Assembly: GCA_028583605.1 (NCBI GenBank)
Contig: CM053328.1
Location: 9,812,782-9,876,781 of the forward strand
DNA: 64,000 nt
Reading direction: 5' to 3'
From: Dastarcus helophoroides
Taxonomy: Eukaryota; Arthropoda; Insecta; Coleoptera; Bothrideridae
Shown here: in pieces, positions 50,050 to 61,864 of the stretch
Layout: each line of letters starts with the position of its first letter
Numbering within the stretch: the stretch's first letter is position 1
Notes under the pieces: model-generated
What the model saw: only the letters and a program-made list of their open reading frames with translations
The model's database searches: none
What the model was told of the DNA's origin: nothing
Translations under genes and position numbers: made by a program

Positions 50050-50134
50050 ATGCAAATTAATATGGAAACGGCGATATTTTCAAATTTGCAAAATGCGCGC
50101 CTATATTTATTTGTTTGGACTGCGTTATGCAAAT
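50050..50134. promoter_or_regulatory. Two POU octamer sites
   Basis: Perfect ATGCAAAT at 50050-50057 (extended to ATGCAAATTAAT) and 50127-50134, 77 bp apart, in a GC-richer island next to a candidate exon. Binding is an inference from the known octamer motif. Confidence 0.4.
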
Positions 50135-50444
50135 GAGAGGGCGTCATTTGGAGCGATCTCGCCGAACACAACGTACCAGATATCCACTTTGATATTGTAA
50201 TCTGAACCCGACGGCTCCGAATTACAGGTGAAAACATTCCCCTGAACGCCGCTAATGCCGCACACCGATTGCCGCTTGTCGTCATGCGATATGTTAATTC
50301 CATTTCTGGAATATGCGGTGTTTATTTTCACAACGTTGTATGTGACACAACTAAGCCTCTTACACATGCAGTAATATTGCAAATAAACACTGGCTGTGTA
50401 CACTGGGACAAATGACGATGAGACGGATAGGTGCTGACGCATAG
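50125..50444 (-). CDS. Candidate exon or small ORF, unrecognised
   Basis: A 105-codon minus-strand frame (from 50442) in a local GC rise contains Cys-rich QYYCMCKRLSCVTYN, NGINISHDDKRQSVCG and FTCNSEPSGSDYNIKVDIWY, and stops at 50125. Immediately upstream is a plausible acceptor, GCTTTTCAG, ending at 50445. The frame after it is phase 1, which would match the phase-1 donor of the exon at 61865. I do not recognise a domain. It may be a terminal exon, a short gene or chance; the two octamer sites suggest it could equally be regulatory DNA. Confidence 0.3.
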
Positions 50445-50839
50445 CTGAAAAGCTAAACTACATGGAAAACTCAATTTTTAAGGCTAATATCTATGATTCC
50501 TTCCAATTTAGTTTAAATCAATTTTTAACCATATATTTGTGGTGTTCTACTTATTACAACTTTAGTACACGAAGGTGGGGTTGTTGTAGATTTAATTAGA
50601 AAAAAAAGCAATTAGAAACTACCAAAGAATCTTCGATCTGCTACATACATAGTGAGAGATTAATTTCTAAATCGATAGTAACAAAGTTTCCAGTTTATGC
50701 TACTCGAAACTTCTACCAAATATGGTCAACACAAGCAAACCCCAGAGAATTCAAAGGACTTACTCCAATGGATAGATTGAAATATCCATCAGATTCGCAA
50801 TCAGAGTTGAGAACCAAAGACCATCTTTTAAGTAAAAAC

Positions 50840-50895
50840 CACTCGCAAAAGGTAAACCTGTTATGCCCTGGGGGCACTGCAAGTAGAATGTAGAA
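50840..50895 (-). mobile_element. Fragment of jockey-like LINE 3' UTR
   Basis: GCAAAAGGTAAACCTGTTATG and GGCACTGCAAGTAGAATG match the LINE 3' UTR at 12873-12915 in the same orientation and order. No coding part is attached. Confidence 0.45.
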
Positions 50896-51234
50896 AAAAA
50901 TAGAGGTGGTGGTTTAAATGCGAATAAGCTGCAATTCTATGGGAACATTTCCCTCGATAAAGGATTCCAGAATTTAGAAGTTATCAGTGGCGTGGCGTGA
51001 TTTTTATGAATAGGGAAGCTGATCCGAAAAACAGCAAATACATGTTTTTAACTGTCAACAACAAACCGCTTTAGAAGAGTAATTAGAGTTTTGCTTTCTA
51101 TTGTAATGCATTCAAACAGTAATATGTTTTTATTTCATGTTTAGATTAATCGAAATTTCGATTTAAATTGATAATTTCGGAACAAACTTAACATTTTTAG
51201 GAAACAATCGAAATTTCTCTTTAGATTAGGAAAT

Positions 51235-51290
51235 CTGCCTGTAATGTGAAGCTCTTGGATTCGACTCCCAATCGCTAACCACAAATTTTT
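51235..51290 (+). other. tRNA-like 3' half
   Basis: CTGCCTGTAATGTG resembles an anticodon arm with TGT, followed by a B-box-like TTGGATTCGACTCCCAA. The D arm and acceptor stem are not convincing. Probably a tRNA-derived repeat fragment. Confidence 0.3.
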
Positions 51291-51424
51291 ATCTTTACTC
51301 TTTTAAAGTTAAAATGTTGGGAGAACATTTAAAATTGTAAGCTTAAACACACACGTTTGAAAAAAAATTTAAAAAAATGAAGTCTAAATAAAGTCAAACA
51401 TCCCTATAGCGAATTCCAATATTT

Positions 51425-51475
51425 TACAAAAAAATTCACTATAGAGAGGTTTTCGTTATAGGGAGGAGCATTAAA
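51425..51475. mobile_element. pogo-like motif fragment
   Basis: CCCTATAGCGAATTCC, TTCACTATAGAGAGG and TTCGTTATAGGGAGG are repeated words of the type found at pogo/Tigger-like termini. Confidence 0.35.
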
Positions 51476-51539
51476 TATGCACAAATCAGATGTAATATTT
51501 CATATTCCACATTATTTAAAAATATATAAACAAACATAT

Positions 51540-51880
51540 TGTTACAGGCTTATTGGTTCGAATGATTACCACATGGATTGTAAAACACTTTATTTCTAAA
51601 CTAAACTTGGAAAACTACAACCGAATAATTAACTCACTTTTAACTACTAACTCACTAACTAACTACACTGACTTCTGACTGACCCAAGGGAAAGGCGACC
51701 GGCTTATATAGTTTTCGCTTCCAGGTTCTAGAAAAATCCACCAGATAAGGCTTATCGCTTGCCGAAATTTCTGGAACGCTTATCTGCCGTTTGCGTCGTT
51801 AACGCGGCCGCTTTCCCCTTATCGGATCTTTCTAGAAAATTTTCTTACGTACTAAATTCTATAATTTACATTTCGTTACA
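51540..51880 (-). mobile_element. Solo LTR, copy 2
   Basis: 341-bp inverted homologue of the LTR at 2136-2512, from TGTTACAGG to CGTTACA on the plus strand, flanked by ATAT (51536-51539, 51881-51884). On the minus strand it keeps, in order, TTCTAGAA, the NotI-like GCGGCCGC word, the perfect heat-shock trimer (complement at 51764-51776), another TTCTAGAA, TATATAA (51701-51710) and TCAGTCAG. No internal region is adjacent. Confidence 0.8.
51764..51776 (-). promoter_or_regulatory. Perfect heat-shock element in LTR copy 2
   Basis: GAAATTTCTGGAA on plus is TTCCAGAAATTTC on the LTR sense strand, identical to 2266-2278. Confidence 0.6.
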
Positions 51881-51939
51881 ATATAAATAAATGATGAAAT
51901 GTGTTTGTCTCCCTATTAATTTACTTCCCGGAAATTTCG

Positions 51940-53560
51940 GGGAAATATTCATAAAAAAGTCAAAATTTTGAGACAAAGGCAATATCTTGATAAAAGTTGC
52001 GATTCTGAAAAGAATTCAGAATTTTCAAATAATTCGGAATTTTCAAATAATTCAGAATTTTCAAACAAATCAAAATTTTCAAAAAAGTTAAAATATTTAA
52101 AATAAAGTCAAAATATAAAAAAAAATGAAATTCTTGAAACAAACATTTTTCAAAATGTCAAAATTTTGAGAAAAAATTTAAATTTGAAAAAAAGTCGACA
52201 TTTTCAAAAAAAGTCGATATAGTTAAAAAAAGATCGACCTTTTTAAAATAAATATCCAAAATGTTGAAGTTTTGAAAAGGAGAAAAAAATTTGAAATAAG
52301 GCAGGAATTAAAAAAAGTTTAATAGAAAAAAGGCCGATATTTTGAAAAAAGTGGAATTTGCAGAAAAGATCGAAATTGTCAAAACAAAAATCGAAATTCG
52401 GAAAGGGCAAATTTAAAAGAACGTCAAAATATTCAAAGAGATAAAATTTCGAGAAGAAATTTACATTTTGAAAAAAGATCGTATTTTAAAAAAGTTGAAA
52501 CTTTGAAATATATTGAAATATTAAAAAAATAATAATAATGTTTAAAAAAAGTGAAATTTTTCAAAAATTGTCAAGGGTCAACATTAAAAAAAAAGAATAA
52601 ATTTGAAAAAATAGTGAAGTTCTTAAAAAATGTAACAATTTTAAAAGTCGAAATTATTGGGAATCGAAATATCAAAAATAAGGCAAAACTTTGTTAAAAT
52701 TCACAATTTTTGAAAAAAACCGGTAAAAATATCCAAATTTTCAATGAAATAAAATTTTTAAAACATCAAAATTTTTATTCAAAAAAAGTAACAAGAAGAA
52801 ATATTCAGCAGGATTAAACGTTTCAAAAAAATTGAAAAAAGTCGAACTTTTCAAGACAAGTCTAATTTTGAAAAGATTTTAAAATTTTGAGTCAAGTGAG
52901 AATTTTAGAAAGAAACTAAAATTTAGAAATGTTAAAACTTTCAAAGAGGCGAAATTTTCAAACGTGCTGATTTTCAATAATTGAAAATTTGAGAAAAGTC
53001 GAAAATTTCAACAAAAAACTGCAATATTTGCATAAAAATTTAAATATCTAAAAATAAGTCGATTAAATAAAAATGAAATGTTTGTCAGGTCGAAATTTTC
53101 AAATTAGTCAAAATCTCAACCAAAAAATCGAAATATTTAGAAAAAGTCGAAAATTCCAAAAATTTCGAAAATTGACAAGAAGTTTTTCTATTTTTTTAAT
53201 TTCGGTTTTAATTGAGAAATATCAGGTTTAAATTCAAAATATCGATTTCATACTCAAAGTTTCGACCAAAAAGTTTTGAAATTAGGAGTCGAAATTTTGA
53301 GATTGAAGAAAACATTTTGAAATGAAGTTGCTAAGTCGTGATTCAAGTTGAAAATTTGAATGTATATATTTAAATTTGAGATTTTAAAGTTAAAATTCTG
53401 AAATTCATCTAGATTCGAAGAAGTAGAAATTTCGAGTTAAAACAGACATGAAACTAAATAGGAAATTTAAGAGTTAAAGTTGTAATTATGTAGAACAAAA
53501 AAAACGACATTTTGAGATTAACTGAAATTTCGAAAAAATTTAATATTAAAATTTGTCTCC
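51940..53560 (+). repeat. Satellite-like block, A-type
   Basis: A-type words throughout, loosening after about 53160; no gene. Confidence 0.7.
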
Positions 53561-54490
53561 TTTTGACATTTAAATTAATCTTGAAAATCGGACATTTTAT
53601 TATATTTTCTAGAATTTGCGCTTAAGGACTTAATTGAGGAAACTGGTGACAATAATCAAGTCAGACATGAATTTTTTAATGGTTTTTTTGATTACAAATC
53701 CCGATAAACGTTTAAATAGGCTTCCATTGACAGATGCAGCAGATGAAATTAATAGTGCTCTGATTCCGGACGTGTGACAACTAACCAAAGAGCTGATGGC
53801 AACAGCTAATGGATCTTTTCTGGTAAAAGGCTTCAACGTCCCCGGTCCTAACCGTGCAAAAGGGTCGAGCGTTGGATGTATATTCAATTTCCGCACATCA
53901 AATGTGCTAATGTTAGATAAAATTTGACAAGATGCATGGACGTTAATAGTTCACGCTTAATGAAGGTCCACCAACCGAACATCTGTTTTATTACATGCAA
54001 TAATCTCACTAATAGGTCACAGCTTAATTTAACCTCTCCATTAATCATCTCGAGACCAAGAACGAAATCTCTAGAGGTGCTCAAATGTCGGAGTAGGGCA
54101 AAAAGGATAACAAAAAGGCGCGCCAACGTTGTGCACAAAATACGTGATTCATACGTTAATACCGTTAATATAATTCGCTTTAATAATTTATTATGCCCCT
54201 CTAAATGAAATTAGAAGAAGCATTAATTAATTAACCGGTGTGCGCGCTGTGCTTCTCCAGTTGAAACAAATCGAAAGCGGCGGCGTTTATAAAAAAAGAA
54301 CGCTGTGCTTAATTAACGATCGCGTAAATTAATAAATTCGGCATCGTCTGCAATTTAGACATTTTCACCTGCAGTACATATTCGGGATGAACCATGGACA
54401 TATTGGTCAACATCGGTAACTAAACTGAATGTTCCATAATTATCGAACTCAGAACCAGGGCCGGACTGCCCATAGGGCAGATTGGACAAA
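53561..54490. other. Unique island, possible conserved regulatory DNA
   Basis: Overlapping frames on both strands (53630-53896, 53884-54138 minus; 53924-54208 plus) carry no recognised motif. From 54200 to 54350 there is a concentration of TTAATTAA-like words and CG-containing patches (GCGCGC, GGCGGCG, ATCGCG), unlike the neighbouring satellite. I read it as possible non-coding regulatory sequence, not a gene. Confidence 0.35.
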
Positions 54491-54790
54491 TGCTTTTATT
54501 TTCGAGTTCGACTTTTTTTTTCAGATGTATGACTGTTTTTGAAGACCCCGAGGTCTCTTTCAAAATTATAGCTTTGCACGAAAATTGCAACATTTTTCAA
54601 AATTTCGACTTTTTTCAATTTTCAATTTTCAACTATTTTCAAAATTTATTATTTTTTTTATTAAAAATCTCGACTTTTAAAAAATTGTAGCCTTTCTAAA
54701 AAAAAAACTTCAAAATGTTTTTCAAAATTCATCCATTTTTCAAATTATCGGCTTTTTTCAAAATTTGGAATTTTTTGAAAATTTGCCTAC
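54491..54790 (-). repeat. Short T-type satellite-like block
   Basis: TTTCGACTTTTTTC-type words; no gene. Confidence 0.5.
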
Positions 54791-54825
54791 ATTTTGTGAA
54801 AGTACTAATTTAATTTAACAAATCA

Positions 54826-54954
54826 CAGAAGTACTCGCTTTATCCGAATTGTGATTATGCGAAATCCATTTTATCCGAATGAGATCATGCGATATATTTT
54901 CACAGTTTCTTCGTTTTAACTGAACTCGTTTCAGAAATACTCGCATTATCCGAA
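54826..54954. mobile_element. pogo-like fragment with direct repeats
   Basis: CAGAAGTACTCGCTTTATCC (54826 on) and CAGAAATACTCGCATTATCC (54932 on) are direct repeats 106 bp apart, and TTATCCGAAT recurs between. CTCGnTTATCCGAA words are typical of pogo/Tigger-like ends. Confidence 0.4.
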
Positions 54955-56360
54955 ATATAAGTCACAGGTACATATTGTAAAGAGGTAGTTTTCTTTTTGA
55001 TGGTATATTTAGTATTTTCTATAAGGTAATTATTACTATTTTATTTCTTAGATGGATATTTTTGCATCTGTGAAAAATTTTAAAAAATCAAAATTTTCAT
55101 GAAGACGAAAGACGTATTTGTATTTTTAAAAAGTCGAAAATTTGAAAAATTCCAGATTATTAAAAAAATCGAAATTTTGATAATAGGCAGCCGAAAATTT
55201 GAAACAAGGCGAAATTTTGATATTTTGGTTTGAAAAAGTTGAAATTTTGAAAAAACTCAAAATAGTGGTACAAATTAAAATAACTGCCTAATTTCAAAAA
55301 ATAAACATTTTCAAAGTAAAGTTTTAAAAAATAGTCGAAGATTTAGAAGAAAAAAAAAAATTTCGCGATTAAAAAAAATCGAGTCAAAATTTCTGAAGTC
55401 ATACAATTTTCAAAGAAATTGAAATTTGGAAAAAGTAAAGGTTTCTGGCAAGAATTTAAAATTTAGAAAACTGATCGAGATTTAAAAGAAATCGAAAATT
55501 TTAAGAAATAGCGAAATTCTTAAAATTTTAAAAAGGTTAAATTTTTCCAAAATGTCAAATAAAAAAAATTGAAATTTTCAAAATGATCGAAATTTTAAAG
55601 AAAGTCGAAATTTAAAATAAAATTGCAAGTTTGGAAAAAGTCTAAATTTTAGAAACTCGTTGCAATTAAAAAAACTCGAAATTGCACTAAATTTATTTTA
55701 GCTTAAGTCGAAGAGGATAGGTAATCAAAAAGAAGCACGAAAAGACGAAATTTTGAAAACCTCAATAAATTTGTTTGAAAATCGTTAATTCTGAAAAAAT
55801 ATCAAATTTTGAAAAACAATATGTTTTAAAAAGAGTCGAAATTTTGATAAAAAATCAGTACTTTTAAAAAAATTCGAAAATTGAAGATAATTGCGAAACT
55901 TTGGAAAAAAGTTCTAAATATTTTAAAAAACAAAAGTTTCAAAAAATTGAAAATTTGAAAAACAGATAGAATTTAAAAATAAAATGACCAAATATTTAAT
56001 AGAAAAAGTCAAAAATTTCAAAAAAGGCGAAATTTTGAGAAACAAAATTTGTCTAAATTTTGTAAAATTTATTTCAAAAAACTTCGAAAATTTTAGAAAG
56101 TTAAGAAATTAAAAAGAATTTCAAAGGTCAAAATTTAAAAAAATAATTTAATTTTCCAAAAATTTCCAAGTTAAAACAAATCTGAAATTTTAATAAAACG
56201 GCGAATATAAAAGTCTAAATTTTGATGAAATAAGGAAATTTTCGTTACAATTTTAAAAAAATCAAGACTTAAAAAAATGAAATTTTGAAAAATAGGCGAA
56301 TTAAAAAAATTACAAATTTTCTTATAAAGAAGTCAAAATTGCAACGATTTAAAACTTCCA

Positions 56361-56470
56361 GCTTTCTGAAGATGATAGTTTGGCTATCGAAACGCGTCAG
56401 AGCAACTATTGTTGTGCTTTTAATCTTTCTTGGTCTCAGGGACAGAATTTGTATATTAATTTCTTAAAAT
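56361..56470 (+). mobile_element. Ribozyme-bearing repeat arm j
   Basis: Intact core: box 56366-56372, helix II GATAGT/GCTATC (all paired, one wobble), GAAA 56389-56392, ACGCGT. Helix I is GCTTT (56361-56365) with AGAGC (56399-56403). Confidence 0.75.
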
Positions 56471-56692
56471 GAAGTCAACATTTTGGAAAACATGAACTTT
56501 TCCAAAAAATTTGGAAATTTTAAATAATAGCGAGATTATCAAAAAAAAAATCTAAATTTAAACAATTTCGAATTTTTTTGACAAAATAAAGAAAAATATA
56601 AATTTTTAAAATAAAATTTCGAAAAACAGACGGATTAAAAAATTACAAAATTTTTATAAAGGAGCCAAAATTCCAACGATTTAAAACATCCA

Positions 56693-56800
56693 AATTTCTG
56701 AAGATGATAGCTTGACTATCGAAACGCGCCAGAGCAACTGTTGTTGTATTTTTTAATCTCTCTTGGTTTCAGGGGACAAGATTTGTATGTCAATTTTTCA
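56693..56800 (+). mobile_element. Ribozyme-bearing repeat arm k
   Basis: Box 56698-56704, GAAA 56721-56724 and AGAG 56731-56734 are intact. Helix II GATAGC/ACTATC keeps five pairs. The palindrome is changed to ACGCGC. Confidence 0.75.
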
Positions 56801-58026
56801 AAAGGAAGTCCAAATTTTGGAAACGATGAAATTTTTCAAAAAATTTGGAAATTTTAAATAATAGCGAAATTATCAAAACAAAATCTAAATTTAAACAATT
56901 TCAAATTTTTTTGACAAAATTTACAAAAAATATTAATTTTTAAAAAAGAGAAATTTCGAAAAACAGACGAAATAAAAAATATTACACAATTTTCAATAAA
57001 GGAAGTCAAAATTTCTACGATTTAAAACTTCTAAAGTTAAAATTTAAAAAAACCTCGAAAATTAAAAAAAATATAAGTCGTTACTTGGAAAATGCCGCAA
57101 TTTTTATAAACAGATTTTTACATTTTTAAAAAAGCCTGCATTTTAAAAATAATTGAAAAACTGAAACAGGGCGAAATTTTGAAATAACGTCATGATTTGA
57201 TAAAAGTCGAAAATGAAAAATAAAGAAATTTTTCAATAGTGATGCTAATTAAAAAATCGTTATTTTGTGGTCAAAGTTTACAGAGGCGAAATTAAAAAAA
57301 AAATCAAAATTTACAAAAAAAAATGGTCAAAAATTGTAAAAAGGAAAATTTTTAGTTTGGCAAAATTGAGATTTTCAAAAAATGTCGAATTTTCAAAAAA
57401 AGTTAAAATTTTGGAAAACAAAAAAATTGTAGCTTCAATAAGTGAAGATTTTTAATGTCAAAATTAAAAAAAAATTCAAAGATTTAAGGCTTGAATAAGA
57501 AAATTCGATATTGGAATATATTGAAGTTTTTAAAAAGTCAAAACTTTGGAAGTTTTCCAATTTTCAAAAAAATTGGGTCTTCAAAAAAGGAGATATTTAA
57601 AAGTAAGAATTTTTAAAAAGTAATTATTTTTCGGTTTTGGTTTATTGAAAAATTGAAATATTTAAAATAAGACAAACATTTGAAGAAAGTTGAAAGTTAA
57701 AACAAAACTTGAAACTTAAAATAAGTCAAAATTTTTAAAAATAGTTATAATTTAAAAAAAAAAAATCAAAATTATAACGGATCGTCGAAATCTCCAATAA
57801 AACAAAAAGAAATAATTCAAAACGCCAAAATCTTGAATAAATATCAAAATTTAAACAAAATCGAAATTTTTAAAATAATGGGAAATTTTGTAAAAAACCA
57901 AAATTATTAAAAAAATAGTCAAAATTTAAAAAAAATTAAATACCCAATAAATTCCAAATCTCAAATCAATGAAAATCTAAAGTGCTCACGAATTTAAAAG
58001 AAATGACGAACTTTTTAATAAAAAAG

Positions 58027-58122
58027 GTATCTCTAAAGATGATAGCTTGGCTATTGAAACGCGTGAGAGTAACTTTTCTTTTGTTTTTTAATTTTTCTGG
58101 GTTTCAGGAAACAAGATTTGAA
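58027..58122 (+). mobile_element. Ribozyme-bearing repeat arm l
   Basis: Forward arm. The box is CTAAAGA, losing the essential G. Helix II is GATAGC/GCTATT, with GAAA and ACGCGT kept. Predicted inactive. Confidence 0.7.
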
Positions 58123-60040
58123 TGAAATTTCGAAAAAATGGAAGTCTTTAAAAAACTCAACTTTTTTCAAAAGTATGAATTTTCAAATATGTTGAAATTT
58201 GAAACAAGTCAAAATTTTTTAAAAAGTGTCAAAAATTTTAAAAAAAGTAAAAAGGCGAAAATTTTTAAAATAGTCAAAATTTTTGAACCAGCCGAAATTT
58301 TCGAAAAAGTCGAAATTCTGAAAATTATTGAAGTTGTCAAAAAGAACCAAATTTCGAAAGAAGTAGATGTTTTTAAAAAACTGCCATATTTTCAAAAAAG
58401 TAGGAATTTTCAAAATTGATAAAATTTGAAAAATGTCAAAATTTTCAAATAAGTCCAACATTTTAAAAAACTACAAGGTTCTTAAAAAACAGAGAATTTT
58501 TTGAAAAGTTGAAAATTTTAAACAAGTCGAACAAGTAGAAGTTTTGTAATAAAATAAAAATTTTGAAAAAGTAAAAATTGTGAAATAAAAAATTTTGACA
58601 ATCAAAAAAACTGAAAGAAAAAAAAACGAAATTTTGAAAAAAGTCGAAGTTATTAAATTTAAATTTGAATACATAGTCGGAATTTTTAAGAAAAGCCGAG
58701 TATTTGGATGTATACATTTGAAGAAAAATCACAATTTTGAAAAATTAAAATTTTGCAAACATTAGAAATTTTGAAATAGGCAAGAAACTTTCTTTAAAAA
58801 GATGAAACTGAAAAAATTCCAAATTTTAAAAAATAGTCGAAAATTTAAAAAAGTTCAAGGTTTGTAAAAATGGATATATTATTAAAAAAGTCTAACCTTT
58901 TGAATTTGCTTAATTTAAAAAAATAATACATTTTAAAAAGTAAAGTTTCTTTTTTTTAAATTTGATGTTTTAATAAAGCTGACATTTTTCCTAAAATGTC
59001 GACATTAAAAAAAACGAAATTTTCAAAATATGTCTACATTTTGAAAAAGATGATTTAAAATAAAATTGGAAGTTTGAAAAGGTCAATGTTTTCAAAAAAT
59101 ATTTGAAACCTAGAAAACATCCAAAGCTTTAAAAAATTGAAAAAAAAGTAGAAATATTGAAGTGTTTACAAATGTCAAAAATTTGAAAATCCTTGAATTT
59201 TTAATAAAAAAATTGGGTCTTCGAAAAAGAAGATGTTTAAAAAGTCAGAATTCTTAAAAAGTTATTAATTTAATGAAAGATCGAGATTTAAAAAAAAATT
59301 GAAAATTTTCAGAAATGGCGAAATTTGTAAAAAGTTTTAAGAAAAATATTTAAAAAAATAGAATTTTTCAAAATAAGTCGATGTATTGAGGAAAGTTAGT
59401 TTAAAAAAAAATTAGAAGCTTGAAAAAGTTGAAAAATATATTTGAAATTAAAAATAAATCGAAATTATCGAGAATAGTCGGATTTTCCAAAAAATGATAA
59501 AGAATTTTAAAAAATCTCGGCATTTTCAAAAAAGTCGAATTTTACAAAGCAGGTTGAAATTTAAAAAAATTCGAAACAACTAAAAAAAGTGAAATTTTTC
59601 AAAAAGAACGGAATTTTGAAAAAAGGGAAATCTTAAGAAAATTCCACCTTTCCATAAAAGGAGGGATTTTCAAAAATGTTGAAATTTGAAAAAAGTGGAA
59701 TTTTTTTTAAAAAATTCAAAAATTTAAAAAAGTAAAAAGTTTTTACCACGCCGAAAATTGTCAAAAAAATCTAAATTCTTTAACCAGTCGAAATTTCTAA
59801 AAAAGTCGAAATTTTGAAAATAATCGAAGTTTTCGAAAGGAACCAAATTTCCGAAAGAGGTGGAAGTTTTTAAAAACTCCACATTTTCCAAAAAAGCAGG
59901 AAGTTTCAAAAATAATAAAATCTGAAAAAAGTTGAAATTTTCAAGAGTCAAAAATATAAAAAACTACAAAGTTTTTAAAAAACAGAAAATTTTAAGAGTT
60001 GAAAATTTTAAACAAGTCGAACAAGTAGAAGTTTTGTAAT

Positions 60041-60154
60041 AAAATTTCGTTTGTTTTTCTTTTAATTTCAAAATTTTTTATTACAAAATTTTGACGTTTT
60101 TTAAAATTTTGTAATAAAATATTTTGAAATTGAGAGAAAAACAAACGAAATTTT
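60041..60154. repeat. Near-perfect palindrome, 52-bp arms
   Basis: 60041-60092 is the inverted copy of 60103-60154 with a 10-nt spacer and few mismatches. The right arm corresponds to the parental satellite copy at about 58550-58640, so the left arm is the new inverted duplication. Confidence 0.8.
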
Positions 60155-60640
60155 GAAAAAAACTGAAATTTGCAAAGTTAAATTAAAATTGTCGAAATTT
60201 AATAAAAAGCCAAGTTTGAAAAAAATCACAATTTTGAAAAATTAAAATTTTGCAAACAGTCGAAATTTTAAAGTAGGCGGAAAACATTTAAAAAGTCGAA
60301 ATTTTGAAAAAATTCGAAATTTTAAAAAATAGTCGAAAATTTAAAAAACACTTCAAGGTTTGAAAAGAAGGATATATTATTAAAAAAAGATTAAATTTAT
60401 AAAGTCGCACATTTTTAAATAAAATTAACATTTCAAAAAGTTTCTTTTTAAAAAAAAAATCGATATTTTAATAAGGTTGACCTTTTAATGTCGACAAAAT
60501 CGAAATTTTCAAAATATATCTAAATTTTGAAAAATATGGTTTAAAATTAAATTCGAATTTTGAAAAAGTCAATATTTTCAAAAAATTTGAAATTTAGAAA
60601 ACTTTGAAATTAAAGTAGAAATATTGACGTTTACTAAAAG

Positions 60641-60856
60641 CCCTTAAGGGGCTATGCAGCAAAAGAAATTACTCATAGGGTGGAGTCGTTTATCAAATGT
60701 TTACAAGTAATTAGGGGGCTATTAAGTAAATACGTAATTTTGCGTTCGAGATCTCGAATATTCTCGTATGCGTAGAATATCGTTATAAGCCAACAATCGC
60801 ATCCTCAGTTAATCGGTTTTAAATTACATTTATACGATTTAAGTAGTTTAGTTGTT
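60641..60856. other. Unique spacer
   Basis: Contains CCCTTAAGGGG (60650-60660) and a second AGGGGGCT (60713); otherwise nothing recognised. Confidence 0.4.
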
Positions 60857-60871
60857 CTGTTAAATAAAAAT

Positions 60872-61123
60872 TGAAATACGAATCTTGTCCCCTGAAACCG
60901 AGAAAGATTAAAAAACACGACAAAGGAGGTTGCTTTAACGTGTTTCGCCAAGCTACAATGTTCAAAGAGATGCTGAGATATCTCTCTGAATATGATAGCT
61001 TGGCTATCGAAACGCTTTAGAGTAACATTTGATGTGTTTTCAAATCTTTTTTGGTTTCAGGAAACAAGATTTGTATTTCAATTTTTGAAGATAACCAAGG
61101 ACCAGTCCGTTCCAACAAAATGA
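60872..61123. mobile_element. Two-armed ribozyme-bearing element m with 15-bp TSD
   Basis: A reverse arm (60872-60975) and a full forward arm (60976-61123) lie between exact 15-bp duplications CTGTTAAATAAAAAT (60857-60871, 61124-61138). The forward core has box CTGAATA (one core change), perfect helix II, GAAA and CTCT/AGAG. The reverse arm lost part of helix II. The tail GGACCAGTCCGTTCCAACAA marks the outer end. Confidence 0.85.
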
Positions 61124-61138
61124 CTGTTAAATAAAAAT

Positions 61139-61864
61139 ATTAAAAATCCACAATGTGTAATTGTGCGAATCAGTAAAGCTTGTTAATTGGAGGATAGAGA
61201 TTTCTTTTGGTATTTTGCTATTTTTCTGAGAATAAGTGGTAAAACTTAAAACTGCCTAGTGCCCCTTTTCTTGCCGAATTTGTATAGCCTTAGAACTGAA
61301 TATTCCTAAATATTTTTCTTAGAGGAATTTTAGTTTATCTTTTTTTACACTTTGCTTACAAAAACGCGATTAGTAAAGTAGGTTACCACTGGGGCCACGA
61401 AACCAGGCTGTGACATAAAAGAACCTCTCGTTCTTCCCCGAAGGATCGTAGAAAAATTTTAATTTTGTAATACCTCCTACCACCATGATCATTATCTACT
61501 GGAGAAGAATTCGGTGACACATTAAAATATAAAAAAAATAAACCAACAAATATCTGGTAACAACTAATTCGTGGAAATTGTGCTAATATTCTAAATCCGT
61601 GCCCCACGGTATGATTTAAAATAGAAAGGGAATAGACCGTGTTCCCTAGGGACAGCAGTGTAAAACGGTATTAAGGGGCATTAGGAATCATTTTCCCTTC
61701 TCCACCGCAGTGTCGGATACCCGACGGCAATACCGAAGTCCGCGGCGACAAGACACCCTTCACGGTGGCGAGAATACGGGCGGCGTAATCCGCGGAAATA
61801 AAATGGCAGTTTAAAGTGATGTAATTCGTGTAAATCAGAGCGAAAAGCGAAGAAAGGGACTTAC
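61139..61864. other. Intron or spacer downstream of host exon
   Basis: Single-copy-like DNA. From 61864 downward on the minus strand it starts with GTAAGT and is inferred to be intron of the host gene. The minus-strand frame 61383-61607 has no splice-bounded support. Confidence 0.45.

Larger units (their letters stand above)
56276..57030 (+). repeat. Tandem units of about 335 bp carrying ribozyme arms
   Basis: Unit starts near 56281, 56614 and 56951 share GAAAAAnAGnCG, a TTACA patch, AAGTCAAAAT or AGCCAAAAT, and CGATTTAAAAC. The first two units contain ribozyme arms j and k at the same place; the third has no arm. Confidence 0.7.
55080..60640 (+). repeat. Satellite-like block, A-type, with higher-order duplications
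   Basis: A-type words. About 58130-59640 is followed by a second copy (59640-60640) at an offset near 1.49 kb, marked by GAAAATTTTAAACAAGTCG at about 58511 and 60001. A second tandem series lies at 56280-57030. ORFs inside are repeat by-products. Confidence 0.75.

Noticed and set aside
53884..54208. Overlapping frames on both strands as a small gene
   Set aside because: Open frames in both directions without motif or splice support; more consistent with unusual base composition.
34151..60640. Many 60-110-codon frames rich in F, K, N, S and I in both orientations
   Set aside because: They follow the satellite words (KISTFF or FKKVEI-like translations), have no domains and occur on both strands.
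60650..60660. CCCTTAAGGGG as a piggyBac terminus
   Set aside because: A TTAA is inside the palindrome but no second terminus or transposase is present.
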